A stretch of DNA of 53,215 bases from an uncultured Blautia sp. (GTDB taxonomy: Bacteria > Bacillota > Clostridia > Lachnospirales > Lachnospiraceae): NCBI GenBank assembly GCA_934409175.1, contig CAKRVX010000004.1, positions 1 to 53,215 of the forward strand, in the 5' to 3' direction. The notes under the pieces were generated by a model. That model did no database searches, was not told the origin of the DNA, and saw nothing but the letters and a program-made list of their open reading frames with translations. Shown piece by piece: positions 8,027 through 15,937 of the stretch; the stretch's first letter is position 1, and each line of letters begins with the position of its first letter. Position numbers and translations under genes: made by a program.

Positions 8027-8948
8027 GCATGAGAGCTTTTCCCTGAAAGCTCTGTTCTTCCTTCATGCGGTGGTGAAGAAGATTCAGTACCTCACGCTTG
8101 CGGCTTGCCCATAAAGGGGCGATCAGCAGATCCTTTGGTCCGTCTCCTGTGATACGGTGTATAACAATTTCCGGACGCAGATGTTCCAGACAGTCGATCA
8201 GCAGTGCAAGATACTCATCTCGTTCATAGGTTGTAAAAAGTCCTTTCTCATAATCAGCGGCCAGGTCTGTTCCACGCAGTACATGAAGAAGCTGGAGTTT
8301 AATTCCCTGAATGTCCATATGATTCAGGTATTTCATCGTTTCCAGAATATCATCCCTGTTTTCACCGGGAAGTCCGAGAATCGTATGAACGATCACTTCA
8401 AGATTCTCATGACGGAGTTTTCTGACTGTTTCCTCAAAACAGGAAAGTGGATAGCCTCTGCGGATGTATGCTGCAGTGGATTCGTGAATGGTCTGAAGGC
8501 CGAGCTCTATCCATACGGGTTTCTGATGATTCAGACGGGAAAGAAGTTCAATCTTTTCCGGCTCTAGGCAATCAGGTCTGGTTCCTATGGAAAGAGCTGT
8601 GACAGCAGGATGAGAAAGGGCCTCCGTAAAAATTTTTTCCAGATATTCTACAGGAGCATAGGTATTGGTGTATGCCTGAAAATAGGCAATATATTTACGG
8701 ATTGGTCTTTTCTGTGAAAGAATGGCAATCTGGCTGTCAATCTGTGCTGTAACAGAAAGTGAAGCATCGGCAGCGAAATCCCCACTTCCACCTGCACTGC
8801 AGAAGATACAGCCACGTGAACCAAGTTTACCATCACGGTTCGGACAGGACATTCCTCCATTTAATGTGACTTTGTAAACTTTTTCTCCGAATCGTTCCCT
8901 GAGCATATAGTCCAGGGAATGATAAGGTTTTTCTCCCCATTTTCTCAT
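8019..8948 (-). CDS. Radical SAM protein of the TIGR01212 (YtqA/YhcC) family
   Basis: This 309-residue radical SAM enzyme has three [4Fe-4S]-binding cysteines at C35, C47 and C50 in CPNRDGKLGSRGCIFC, the spaced form typical of TIGR01212. IAYFQAYTNTYAPVEYLE, IGTRPDC, WIELGLQT, and HTILGLPGE are further family motifs. In Bacillus subtilis the family member YtqA has been named MnmL and assigned to the conversion of cmnm5-type to mnm5-type wobble uridine in tRNA together with the methylase MnmM. No MnmM gene is adjacent here, so this role is an inference. The start overlaps the stop of the upstream membrane protein (ATGA), and the end overlaps DUF4364. Confidence 0.85.
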   Translation of the reverse strand: MRKWGEKPYHSLDYMLRERFGEKVYKVTLNGGMSCPNRDGKLGSRGCIFCSAGGSGDFAADASLSVTAQIDSQIAILSQKRPIRKYIAYFQAYTNTYAPVEYLEKIFTEALSHPAVTALSIGTRPDCLEPEKIELLSRLNHQKPVWIELGLQTIHESTAAYIRRGYPLSCFEETVRKLRHENLEVIVHTILGLPGENRDDILETMKYLNHMDIQGIKLQLLHVLRGTDLAADYEKGLFTTYERDEYLALLIDCLEHLRPEIVIHRITGDGPKDLLIAPLWASRKREVLNLLHHRMKEEQSFQGKALMHE

Positions 8949-9628
8949 ACAGCAGGGGTCTGTTCAGAAGATTCTTCTGTATCTGAAGCTGCATCCGGCT
9001 CTTCAATGATATAATTGTCAAAAATCTTCACCAGAAAATGGTCATTGATAAATGCTTCCAGAGAAAATCCCATGAGAACAAATAACAAAAGAACAGTGGA
9101 CTGTACCTGAACTGTCGGAATGAAGAAAATAGCAACAGGAGCTGCAGTGATCAGTGCCATGAGAACTGTATAAGGGAGATGGCGGATCGACATCAGAAAA
9201 GCATTTCTGAATGTATGTTTAATGGTATTGTAAAATTTGGCAAGTACAGGATACAGATATAAAAATATCACAAAATATACAATGCCGAATGCAATAAACA
9301 GTACATGCAGTACAGAAGCCATGCTTCCGCTCATAGCATTTACAACATGCAGGTCAAAATACAGAATGGCTCCAACTGCAAGCATAATGATATTGATGAT
9401 AGTTGCCTGTCTGAAATTCTGTTTAAAGGATTTAAAGAAGCTTCTTATGATGTAAGATTCTTCATTTCTGGCCATTTTCAGAGTTACATAGTGAAGTGCT
9501 GTAAGAGAAGCACCGATGGTTACGATAGGAAGACAACAAATGATAAAGACAATATTGAGCATCATAAGATCCGCTGCCCTGCCCATAAAGCTGAAGAATT
9601 TGTTGTCCATGTTAAACAATTTGTCCAT
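8945..9628 (-). CDS. DUF624/YesL family membrane protein
   Basis: This 227-residue membrane protein of the DUF624 (YesL) family has about five hydrophobic segments. The motif LMMLNIVFIICCLPIVTIGASLTA lies near residues 22-45, followed by YVTLKMARNEES and FFKSFKQNF. The short acidic tail DAASDTEESSEQ is probably cytoplasmic. YesL proteins are often found with sugar or polysaccharide transporters in Firmicutes, but their function is not known. A good promoter and AAGGAG precede it. Its stop overlaps the radical SAM start, making it the first gene of a three-gene leftward operon. Confidence 0.82.
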   Translation of the reverse strand: MDKLFNMDNKFFSFMGRAADLMMLNIVFIICCLPIVTIGASLTALHYVTLKMARNEESYIIRSFFKSFKQNFRQATIINIIMLAVGAILYFDLHVVNAMSGSMASVLHVLFIAFGIVYFVIFLYLYPVLAKFYNTIKHTFRNAFLMSIRHLPYTVLMALITAAPVAIFFIPTVQVQSTVLLLFVLMGFSLEAFINDHFLVKIFDNYIIEEPDAASDTEESSEQTPAV

Positions 9629-9681
9629 TCCTTAAAACTCCTTTTTACATTGGTGTATTTTCCATATTCAGTTTACCCTTA

Positions 9682-9710
9682 AGTATAACGAATCAGAGGA
9701 TAAAAAGCAA
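9682..9710 (-). promoter_or_regulatory. Promoter for the DUF624-radical SAM-DUF4364 operon
   Basis: On the minus strand, TTGCTT (9710-9705) is followed by a 17-nt spacer and TATACT (9687-9682), about 55 nt upstream of the DUF624 start. Confidence 0.65.
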
Positions 9711-9716
9711 ATGTTT

Positions 9717-10430
9717 TTACAGGGTAAGAAGTTGGTCCGCAGTAACAAAATCATATCCCTGTTCTGTAAGCAGATCTACGATTATCAAAGCTGCATCCAC
9801 AGAACTCTGGTATCCATCATGCATCAGAAGGACAGATCCATCATGTACCTGTGAACGGACAATAGACAGGATGCTGTTTGCATTGCGGCTTTTCCAGTCC
9901 AGGGTATCTACGTCCCAAAATACAGGAAGCATGGTAAAGGGCAGTTCCATGTCTTTCTTCCAGGCACCAAAGGGTGGACGTATATAGGAGGGATAGATAC
10001 CGGTAACTTCAAAAATGCGGTTATTGGTTTTTTCTATTTCAAGGCGTGCCTTTTCCTGTGAAATCTTATCAAGCTGCACATGATCCCACGTATGGTTACC
10101 GATGAGATGACCGTCTTGTTTCATTTCCAGAAGAAGTTCTTCATTACCGTCGATATTTTCACCTACCAGAAAAAAGGAAACGTGTATTTTGCGTTTGCGG
10201 AGTCCTTTAAGAAGCAGAGGAGTATATCGGGAATTAGGACCATCATCAAAGGTGAGAGCTACACGAGGAGATTCCCTGCCTGCCTGCTGTACCAGAGCAA
10301 TCATTCCCTGCCCTGCTGCTGCACGGGCTGCTTTTGACCGCAGATATGGATCTGAGAGCAGAAGCCCTGCCAATATAAGCCCTGCAGTCAGCAGAAAAAG
10401 TGGCAATATGGTCAGTTTGCTGGGTTTCAT
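9717..10430 (-). CDS. Polysaccharide deacetylase (CE4, NodB domain), membrane-anchored
   Basis: This 237-residue exported enzyme has one N-terminal hydrophobic segment (about residues 7-26) and a NodB homology domain. Motif 1 is TFDDGP, with the catalytic and metal aspartates. Motif 2 is IGNHTWDH, with the two metal histidines. Motif 3 is RPPFGAW, motif 4 is WDVDTLDW, and motif 5 is LLMHDGY. All are intact, so it should be an active metal-dependent N- or O-deacetylase of peptidoglycan or another wall polysaccharide on the outer surface. It resembles Bacillus PdaA/PdaB-type proteins in size, but a specific substrate cannot be assigned. No terminator is seen between it and DUF624. Confidence 0.88.
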   Translation of the reverse strand: MKPSKLTILPLFLLTAGLILAGLLLSDPYLRSKAARAAAGQGMIALVQQAGRESPRVALTFDDGPNSRYTPLLLKGLRKRKIHVSFFLVGENIDGNEELLLEMKQDGHLIGNHTWDHVQLDKISQEKARLEIEKTNNRIFEVTGIYPSYIRPPFGAWKKDMELPFTMLPVFWDVDTLDWKSRNANSILSIVRSQVHDGSVLLMHDGYQSSVDAALIIVDLLTEQGYDFVTADQLLTL

Positions 10431-10498
10431 ACAATGCCTCCTTATAGGCTGTTATCCAATTATATGAAAAAAAGAAAGCAAAACATGCGAAATTATTG

Positions 10499-10504
10499 TA
10501 TAAT
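10499..10504 (+). promoter_or_regulatory. -10 box of a putative promoter for the sensor operon
   Basis: A consensus TATAAT lies 34 nt before the sensor gene start. No good -35 box is found 16-18 nt upstream (the region is A-rich), so expression may need an activator or be weak. Confidence 0.45.
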
Positions 10505-10538
10505 GACTACATTACGTATAGAAAAGATGGAGAGAGCT

Positions 10539-11558
10539 ATGGGCAAAAGAGCGACAAAGATCTGCTGTATACTGGGAACAGTGGGAGTTCTGGCTGTATT
10601 GTATATGACAGGAGAGTCTTATTACAGCGGTCTGACAGGTCAGAATGGAAAGGAGCAGAAAGAAACAAGAATCTATCAGTATAAATATGATATGATCGTG
10701 GACAATCCCGAATCTTCTTTCTGGCAGGCAGTCTATGCCAGTGCCGCCAAGTGTGCACAGGAAAATGATGCGCTGCTGGAACTTAAGGGAACAGATGAGG
10801 AATCAGATTATGATAAGCTGGATTATATGAATATGAGCATTGCTTCACGGGCGGATGGAATCATTTTGCAGTACAGTGGGGAGAATGAACTGGAAAGTAA
10901 AATCGATGAAGCAGAAAAACAGGGAATCCCTGTGGTTACCCTGATGAATGATGCTGCCCGTACGAAACGGCAGAGCTTTGTAGGTGTCAGCGATTATCAG
11001 CTTGGAAGTGCATATGGAGAGATCGTAGGGGATTATGTGAATGAAAATACAAAGAGCATTCTGATTTTGTTAAAGAGAAATATTGACGATATGAATAAAA
11101 GTCAGATCTATACGCAGATCAGCAATGCAGCCCAGGCCAGAGCCGGAAAAGAACGAAATATCAAAATAAATGTAAAAAATCTTCTTTCAGCAGGAACATT
11201 TGAGACGGAAGAAGCAGTGACGGATATCTTCCAGCAAAGAGACAGAGTGCCGGATATTCTGGTGTGTATGGATGAAGAAACAACAGAGTGTGCCAGACAG
11301 GCAGTGCTGGATTTTAATCTTGCGGGAAAAATTACGATCATTGGATATTACACATCAGAGGATGTCCTGACTGCAGTAGATAAAGGTGTTATTTCGGTGA
11401 CCTGTGATGTGAATACAGAACAGATGGGAAAGTACAGCGTAGAGGCACTTACAGAATACAAGAAAGATGGAAGGAGTAATTCTTACTATAATGTAGATAT
11501 CAGTTTCCTGGATAAAGATGCGGTAAGGGCTGTGAGAAGGGGGGAGACTGCAGAATGA
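10539..11558 (+). CDS. Membrane-anchored sugar-binding sensor (XylFII-like)
   Basis: This 339-residue periplasmic-binding-type protein (Peripla_BP_4) is held by one N-terminal membrane segment (about residues 8-24) with no lipobox. The start ATG 10539 has GGAGAGAG directly upstream. In-frame ATGs further upstream have none. The fold is visible in ESSFWQAVYASAAKCAQEND, ADGIILQYSGENELESKIDEAEKQGIPVVTLMND and PDILVCMDEETTECARQAVLDF. It overlaps a LytS-like kinase (ATGA) and is followed by a YesN-like regulator and sugar transporter genes. This order matches the XylFII-LytS-YesN D-xylose sensing system described in Clostridium beijerinckii, where the binding protein controls the kinase. Ligand identity here is inferred from context. 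Confidence 0.8.
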   Translation: MGKRATKICCILGTVGVLAVLYMTGESYYSGLTGQNGKEQKETRIYQYKYDMIVDNPESSFWQAVYASAAKCAQENDALLELKGTDEESDYDKLDYMNMSIASRADGIILQYSGENELESKIDEAEKQGIPVVTLMNDAARTKRQSFVGVSDYQLGSAYGEIVGDYVNENTKSILILLKRNIDDMNKSQIYTQISNAAQARAGKERNIKINVKNLLSAGTFETEEAVTDIFQQRDRVPDILVCMDEETTECARQAVLDFNLAGKITIIGYYTSEDVLTAVDKGVISVTCDVNTEQMGKYSVEALTEYKKDGRSNSYYNVDISFLDKDAVRAVRRGETAE

Positions 11559-13036
11559 AAAGAATCCGCTGGAAAGACTTTTCACTGGTAAGCAAGATCG
11601 TTATTGAAGTTGGCATGATTGCCGGACTGCTTTTTGCCATGAATATGATGTTTTATGTCCGGATCAATAATTCCATGCAGAAGATGGATAATGTATATGC
11701 CAGCAATGCACAGATCACGGAGCTTTCTCAGGTATTTGAGCAGGTACAGGACAATGTATATGAATACCTGAAAGTAAAAAGTTCCCAGGCACTGATGGAT
11801 TATTACCAGAATGAAGCACGGTACAGAGCAGAACTTGAGAAACTGAATGAGCAGAATATTGATGATTCTGTAAAACTTCTGGAGCGTAATATACGGGAAA
11901 TGTCAGAGACATACCTGGACTGTATAGCAGAAACTGTGGCAGCCAAACGAGGAAGAAACGTTGAAAAGTATAAAAGAAAATATGATGATGCCACACAGCT
12001 GTACGGATACATTCAGTCATCCATAGATGAATTGAATAACCAGCTTTTTAAGGAAAATACCAGCAGTTATTCCACACTTCGCGCAGTTATGCGTTACCTG
12101 GAGATGTCAAATACAATTATAATGCTGGTGATCGTGGCAGGCGGAATGCTTCTTCTTATGTCATGGACACGTACAATGTTTGAGCCTCTGACCAATATGT
12201 CTGAGACTGCCCAGCTGGTTGGACAGGGAAACTTTCAGATAAAAATGCATGCTACAGATGCCCAGGATGAGCTTGGCATAGTAACCCGGGCATTTAATGC
12301 TATGGTAGAGAGTTTGGGCGTTTATATGGAAAAAACAAAGGCCAGTATGGAAAAAGAACAGCAGATGATGGAAAGAGAACTTCTGATGGAAAACCATCTG
12401 AAAGAAGCGCAGCTGAAATACCTTCAGTCACAGATCAATCCTCATTTTTTGTTTAATTCGCTTAATGCAGGGGCACAGCTTGCTATGATGGAAGATGCGG
12501 AGAAAACGGGAATCTTTGTGCAAAAGATGGCAGACTTTTTCCGGTATAATGTGAAAAAAGGACAGGAAGATGCCACGCTGGAAGAAGAACTGGAGGCAGT
12601 TGACAATTATATTTATATTCTGAATGTGCGGTTTGCCGGAGATATTCATTTTTCCAGTGAAGTGGATGAATCCGTGGAGAGTGTTCGTGTTCCAAGTATG
12701 ATTCTGCAGCCTGTGGTGGAAAATGCAGTGAACCACGGAATCAGGGATATTGAATGGGAAGGCTGGATTAATCTGAATGTCACAAAAGAAGAAAAAGCTA
12801 TACGGATCAGTGTCCGGGATAATGGAAAAGGAATGACCAGGGAACAGATCCGGGGTGTTCTTACGGGAAATAAAGAACATAGTACAGAAGAAGGTGATTC
12901 CACAGGAATCGGTATGAATAATGTGATCAGCCGCCTGGAATTATATTATGAGCAGTCCGGGCTGGTCGAGATAAACAGTGAGGGAGAAGGAAAGGGAACA
13001 GAGGTTGTGATTCATATACCTCTGGAAAGGAGATAG
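11555..13036 (+). CDS. LytS/YesM-type sensor histidine kinase
   Basis: This 493-residue membrane kinase has TM1 at about residues 14-36, an extracellular helical sensor domain of about 150 residues, TM2 at about 185-207, a HAMP linker (PLTNMSETAQLVGQGNF), a His_kinase domain with QINPHFLFNSL (phospho-acceptor H297), and a HATPase domain with VENAVNHGI, DNGKGM and GIGMNNVISRLELYY. It should sense sugar through the upstream binding protein and phosphorylate the downstream AraC-type regulator. Its start overlaps the sensor stop (ATGA), and the regulator begins 4 nt after its end, so the three are one translational unit. Confidence 0.9.
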   Translation: MKRIRWKDFSLVSKIVIEVGMIAGLLFAMNMMFYVRINNSMQKMDNVYASNAQITELSQVFEQVQDNVYEYLKVKSSQALMDYYQNEARYRAELEKLNEQNIDDSVKLLERNIREMSETYLDCIAETVAAKRGRNVEKYKRKYDDATQLYGYIQSSIDELNNQLFKENTSSYSTLRAVMRYLEMSNTIIMLVIVAGGMLLLMSWTRTMFEPLTNMSETAQLVGQGNFQIKMHATDAQDELGIVTRAFNAMVESLGVYMEKTKASMEKEQQMMERELLMENHLKEAQLKYLQSQINPHFLFNSLNAGAQLAMMEDAEKTGIFVQKMADFFRYNVKKGQEDATLEEELEAVDNYIYILNVRFAGDIHFSSEVDESVESVRVPSMILQPVVENAVNHGIRDIEWEGWINLNVTKEEKAIRISVRDNGKGMTREQIRGVLTGNKEHSTEEGDSTGIGMNNVISRLELYYEQSGLVEINSEGEGKGTEVVIHIPLERR

Positions 13037-13040
13037 AAGT

Positions 13041-14636
13041 ATGTACAGGATTTTACTGGCAGATGATGAAGGAATCATGCTGGAATCGCTGAAGACCATC
13101 ATAGAATCTAATTTTGGAAATGAATGTGAAATTCACTGTGCCAAATCGGGCAGAGTAGTTGTAGAACAGGCACAGGCATATCCTCCGGATATTTGTTTTA
13201 TGGACATTCAGATGCCGGGAATCAGTGGTATACAGGCAATCCGTGAGATCAAGAAATTCAACAGTTCCACGGTTTTTGTGATCATTACGGCGTATGATAA
13301 ATTTAATTATGCAAAAGAGGCTATAAATCTGGGAGTCATGGATTTCCTGACAAAGCCTGTAAATAAGAAAGTAATTCTGGAGACCTGCATGAAAGCTATG
13401 GAAAAGGTTGATTCGGCCAGACAGAAGCGCAGTGATGATCTGCGGATCAGGGAGAAACTGGAGACGGTTGTTCCTATGATAGAAAGTGGTTATATCAATA
13501 ATATCCTGCTGCAGGATGATTTCAGTACTTATCAGGATAATTATACGGATCTTCTGGATATCCGTCAGAAATACGGATATATGATGGTGCTGGAATTTGG
13601 TGATTCCATGGAAAACGGAATTCTCAGTAATGCGGTAGGAGCCAGTGTAAAGGCAAATCGTTTTTATTCTACATTCAGAGAAATCACAAGGGGATTTTTT
13701 GAATGTCTGGTAGGTCCGATCATGGGAAACAGAATTGTGCTTCTGGTGCCTTATGAGAAAGATACAGAAGATTATGAGGATAGAGTGGCAATCGTGATCA
13801 GAGCAAGAAATATGGTGCATAAACTGGAAAATCGAATTGACAGTATTTTCCGCTGTGGGATTGGCAGAGTAAAAGAGTTTGGCAGTGTGAAAGAATCTTT
13901 TCAGGAAGCTGTGGTGGCTCTTCGGGAGAGCACCAGCCATGTGGTACACATTGAGGATGTTCCTGTAGCACAGAAATATGACGGAGAATATCCGAGAGAT
14001 CTGGAGAGCAGATATCAGAAACGTATCCTTGAGAAAGATGCAGCAGGTGCTCTTAACTGTGCAGACAGTTTTTTTGAATGGATGAGAAAACAGAATGCGG
14101 TGACCAGAGAGGATGTGGAGATCAAAATTCTGGAGATGGTCATGGATGCAGAGCGCAGAGCCTTTTTTGCAGGAGCAATGAAATATAATTTTAACTACCG
14201 GAGGAGTTACATCCGGGAGATCCAGGCTTGCCCGAATATGGAAAGCCTTAAAAACTGGTTCCTTGACAAGACGAGAGAAATCTGTACAAAGATGGAAAAT
14301 TCCAGAGAAAAAGAAGAACTGAGTATCATTGAGAAAGCAAGAGCTTATATCAATGAAAATTTCAGCAGAGATATTTCACTGGATGATGTTTCCAGGGAAG
14401 CGGATATCAGTCCATATTATTTCAGTAAACTTTTTAAACAGGAAACGGGCAAAAACTTTATTGAATATCTGACGGAAGCGAGACTGAGACATGCCAGGGA
14501 TCTGCTCAAGAATTCTCAATACTCTATTAAGGAAATCTGTGCACGTTCCGGATACAGTGACCCCAATTATTTCAGCAGGATATTTAAGAAATCTGAAGGT
14601 GTGACACCAAGTGAATTCAGGGAGAGATTAGGATAA
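13041..14636 (+). CDS. YesN-type response regulator with AraC DNA-binding domain
   Basis: This 531-residue regulator has an N-terminal receiver domain with D8/D9 acidic pocket, phosphoacceptor D55 in FMDIQMPG, TAYDKF and LTKPVNKK. A middle linker region of about 300 residues, with a GGDEF-like or helical character I cannot assign, follows. The C-terminal AraC/XylS pair of helix-turn-helices covers about residues 429-531 (ISLDDVSREADISPYYFSKL, then SIKEICARSGYSDPNYFSRIF). It is the cognate partner of the kinase and most likely activates the transporter promoter at about 15.88 kb, and perhaps its own operon. The AGAAGT before ATG 13041 is a weak ribosome binding site, consistent with coupling to the kinase gene. 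Confidence 0.9.
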   Translation: MYRILLADDEGIMLESLKTIIESNFGNECEIHCAKSGRVVVEQAQAYPPDICFMDIQMPGISGIQAIREIKKFNSSTVFVIITAYDKFNYAKEAINLGVMDFLTKPVNKKVILETCMKAMEKVDSARQKRSDDLRIREKLETVVPMIESGYINNILLQDDFSTYQDNYTDLLDIRQKYGYMMVLEFGDSMENGILSNAVGASVKANRFYSTFREITRGFFECLVGPIMGNRIVLLVPYEKDTEDYEDRVAIVIRARNMVHKLENRIDSIFRCGIGRVKEFGSVKESFQEAVVALRESTSHVVHIEDVPVAQKYDGEYPRDLESRYQKRILEKDAAGALNCADSFFEWMRKQNAVTREDVEIKILEMVMDAERRAFFAGAMKYNFNYRRSYIREIQACPNMESLKNWFLDKTREICTKMENSREKEELSIIEKARAYINENFSRDISLDDVSREADISPYYFSKLFKQETGKNFIEYLTEARLRHARDLLKNSQYSIKEICARSGYSDPNYFSRIFKKSEGVTPSEFRERLG

Positions 14637-14638
14637 AA

Positions 14639-15727
14639 ATGAGAAGGAAAAGAAACGTTTGTTATAAAATTCTGACTATGTTTCTGATGCTGGGAATGGC
14701 CATTGTACTTATTTCAGGCTGTGGAGCAGATCAGAACAGTAAAGATGACCAGGAAGAAAAAAAAGTTGCAGAAGATACTGACGAGAATAAAGTTCAGATT
14801 GGTCTTACAGTGGATTCTTTTGTTATTGAAAGATGGATCAGAGACAGGGATGCATTTGTGGCAACAGCCAGAGAACTGGGTGCTGAAGTAAATGTGCAGG
14901 ATGCAGGTGCAAATGCAGATGAACAGATCAGCCAGATTGAATATTTTATTAGTAAGAAAGTGGATGTGATCGTAGTGATCGCCAGAGACTGTAATGCACT
15001 CAGTGAAGTGATCAGTAAGGCACAGACAGCAGGGATTCCGGTTATTTCCTATGACCGTCTGGTAAATAATGCAAATACAGATCTGTACATATCCTTTGAT
15101 AATCAGAAAGTAGGAGAGATCATGGCGGAGGCTCTCATTGATGCCATTCCTCAGGGGGGAGATATTTTCATGATTCAGGGTTCGGCATCGGATAATAACG
15201 TAGATATGGTAAAAAAAGGATTTGACAAGGTTTTAAAGGACAGCAATCTGAATGTTGTCTATGAAGCAAATTGCAACGCGTGGACAGCAGAACTGGCAGT
15301 AGGATATATGGAGGAAGCTCTGGAAAAATATCCTCATGTGAAAGGTATCATGTGCGGAAACGATGATATTGCGAGTCAGGTGGTTCAGGTGCTGGCGGAG
15401 AATCAGCTTGCAGGAGATGTGATCGTGGTAGGACAGGACGGAGACCTTGCGGCATGTCAGCGAATTGTAGAAGGAACTCAGTATATGACTGCCTTTAAAT
15501 CTATCGAGGATCTGGCAAGAAAAGCTGCCCGATATGCGGTGGAGATTGGAAAGGGAACTTCGGTATCCGGACTTTCAGATGTAACAGAGACAGTAAATGA
15601 TGGCAGTTATGATGTACCGGCGTGTATTCTGGAACCTGTGGCTGTTACCAGAGAGAATATTGACAAGGTGATCATTGATGGTGGTTTTCACAGAAGGGAT
15701 GAGGTTTACTTAAATGCAACATACTGA
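14639..15727 (+). CDS. XylF-like sugar-binding lipoprotein
   Basis: This 362-residue solute-binding lipoprotein has signal peptide and lipobox LISGC, with lipidated C28. The mature part matches the D-xylose-binding XylF pattern: QIGLTVDSFVIERWIRDRDAF, NADEQISQIEYFISKKVDVIVV, GIPVISYDRLVNNANTDLYI, GNDDIASQVVQVL and AFKSIEDLARKAARYAVEI. It lies 2 nt after the regulator gene, so it belongs to the sensor operon rather than the transporter operon, which has its own binding protein. It may feed the same permease or act in sensing. The substrate is probably a pentose or related monosaccharide, by family. Confidence 0.85.
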   Translation: MRRKRNVCYKILTMFLMLGMAIVLISGCGADQNSKDDQEEKKVAEDTDENKVQIGLTVDSFVIERWIRDRDAFVATARELGAEVNVQDAGANADEQISQIEYFISKKVDVIVVIARDCNALSEVISKAQTAGIPVISYDRLVNNANTDLYISFDNQKVGEIMAEALIDAIPQGGDIFMIQGSASDNNVDMVKKGFDKVLKDSNLNVVYEANCNAWTAELAVGYMEEALEKYPHVKGIMCGNDDIASQVVQVLAENQLAGDVIVVGQDGDLAACQRIVEGTQYMTAFKSIEDLARKAARYAVEIGKGTSVSGLSDVTETVNDGSYDVPACILEPVAVTRENIDKVIIDGGFHRRDEVYLNATY

Positions 15728-15792
15728 TGTATGAAATTCACATAATGCATCAAAAACACAAAAGTTCATAGTCAATAGCAAATTTTTGCAAC

Positions 15793-15826
15793 AAAAATGT
15801 CTTGCTTACAGCAGGACATTTTTTGT
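15793..15826 (+). terminator. Hairpin with T tract between sensor and transporter operons
   Basis: AAAAATGTCTTGC (15793-15805) pairs with GCAGGACATTTTT (one G-U pair) around a short loop, and TTGTTTTT follows. It looks like the terminator of the 10.5-15.7 kb operon. The same bases contain the motif discussed under the 15794-15844 repeat, so an operator role is also possible. Confidence 0.65.
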
Positions 15827-15844
15827 TTTTCTGAAAATGTCTTG
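15794..15844. repeat. Direct repeat AAAATGTCTTG, candidate regulator site
   Basis: AAAATGTCTTG occurs at 15794-15804 and again at 15834-15844, exactly 40 bp apart. A near copy on the other strand (AAAATGTCCTG) lies between them. The copies lie upstream of an extended -10 (TGCTATAGT, 15875-15883) that has no -35 box at the right distance. That is the layout expected for activation by the AraC-type regulator. The assignment is inference. Confidence 0.5.
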
Positions 15845-15874
15845 TTTTTTGCCAACCATGTCCAGATAACTCTG

Positions 15875-15883
15875 TGCTATAGT
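15875..15883 (+). promoter_or_regulatory. Extended -10 of the sugar transporter operon
   Basis: TGCTATAGT carries the TG extension. The only -35-like word, TTGCCA (15849-15854), is 23 nt away, which is too far. This suggests an activator-dependent promoter for the binding protein at 15938. Confidence 0.5.
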
Positions 15884-15937
15884 AACATCATCAAAGAAAA
15901 CGTGTCAAACGTTATAAAAGAAACGGAGGTTTTTACA

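Noticed and set aside
13053..13949. Minus-strand ORF of 298 codons within the response regulator gene
   Set aside because: Composition is rich in His, Phe and Ile as expected for antisense of this coding style, with no known domain.
15797..15937. Longer start for the ChvE-type binding protein
   Set aside because: The extension would read through the terminator hairpin and promoter. ATG 15938 has ACGGAGG and a signal peptide.
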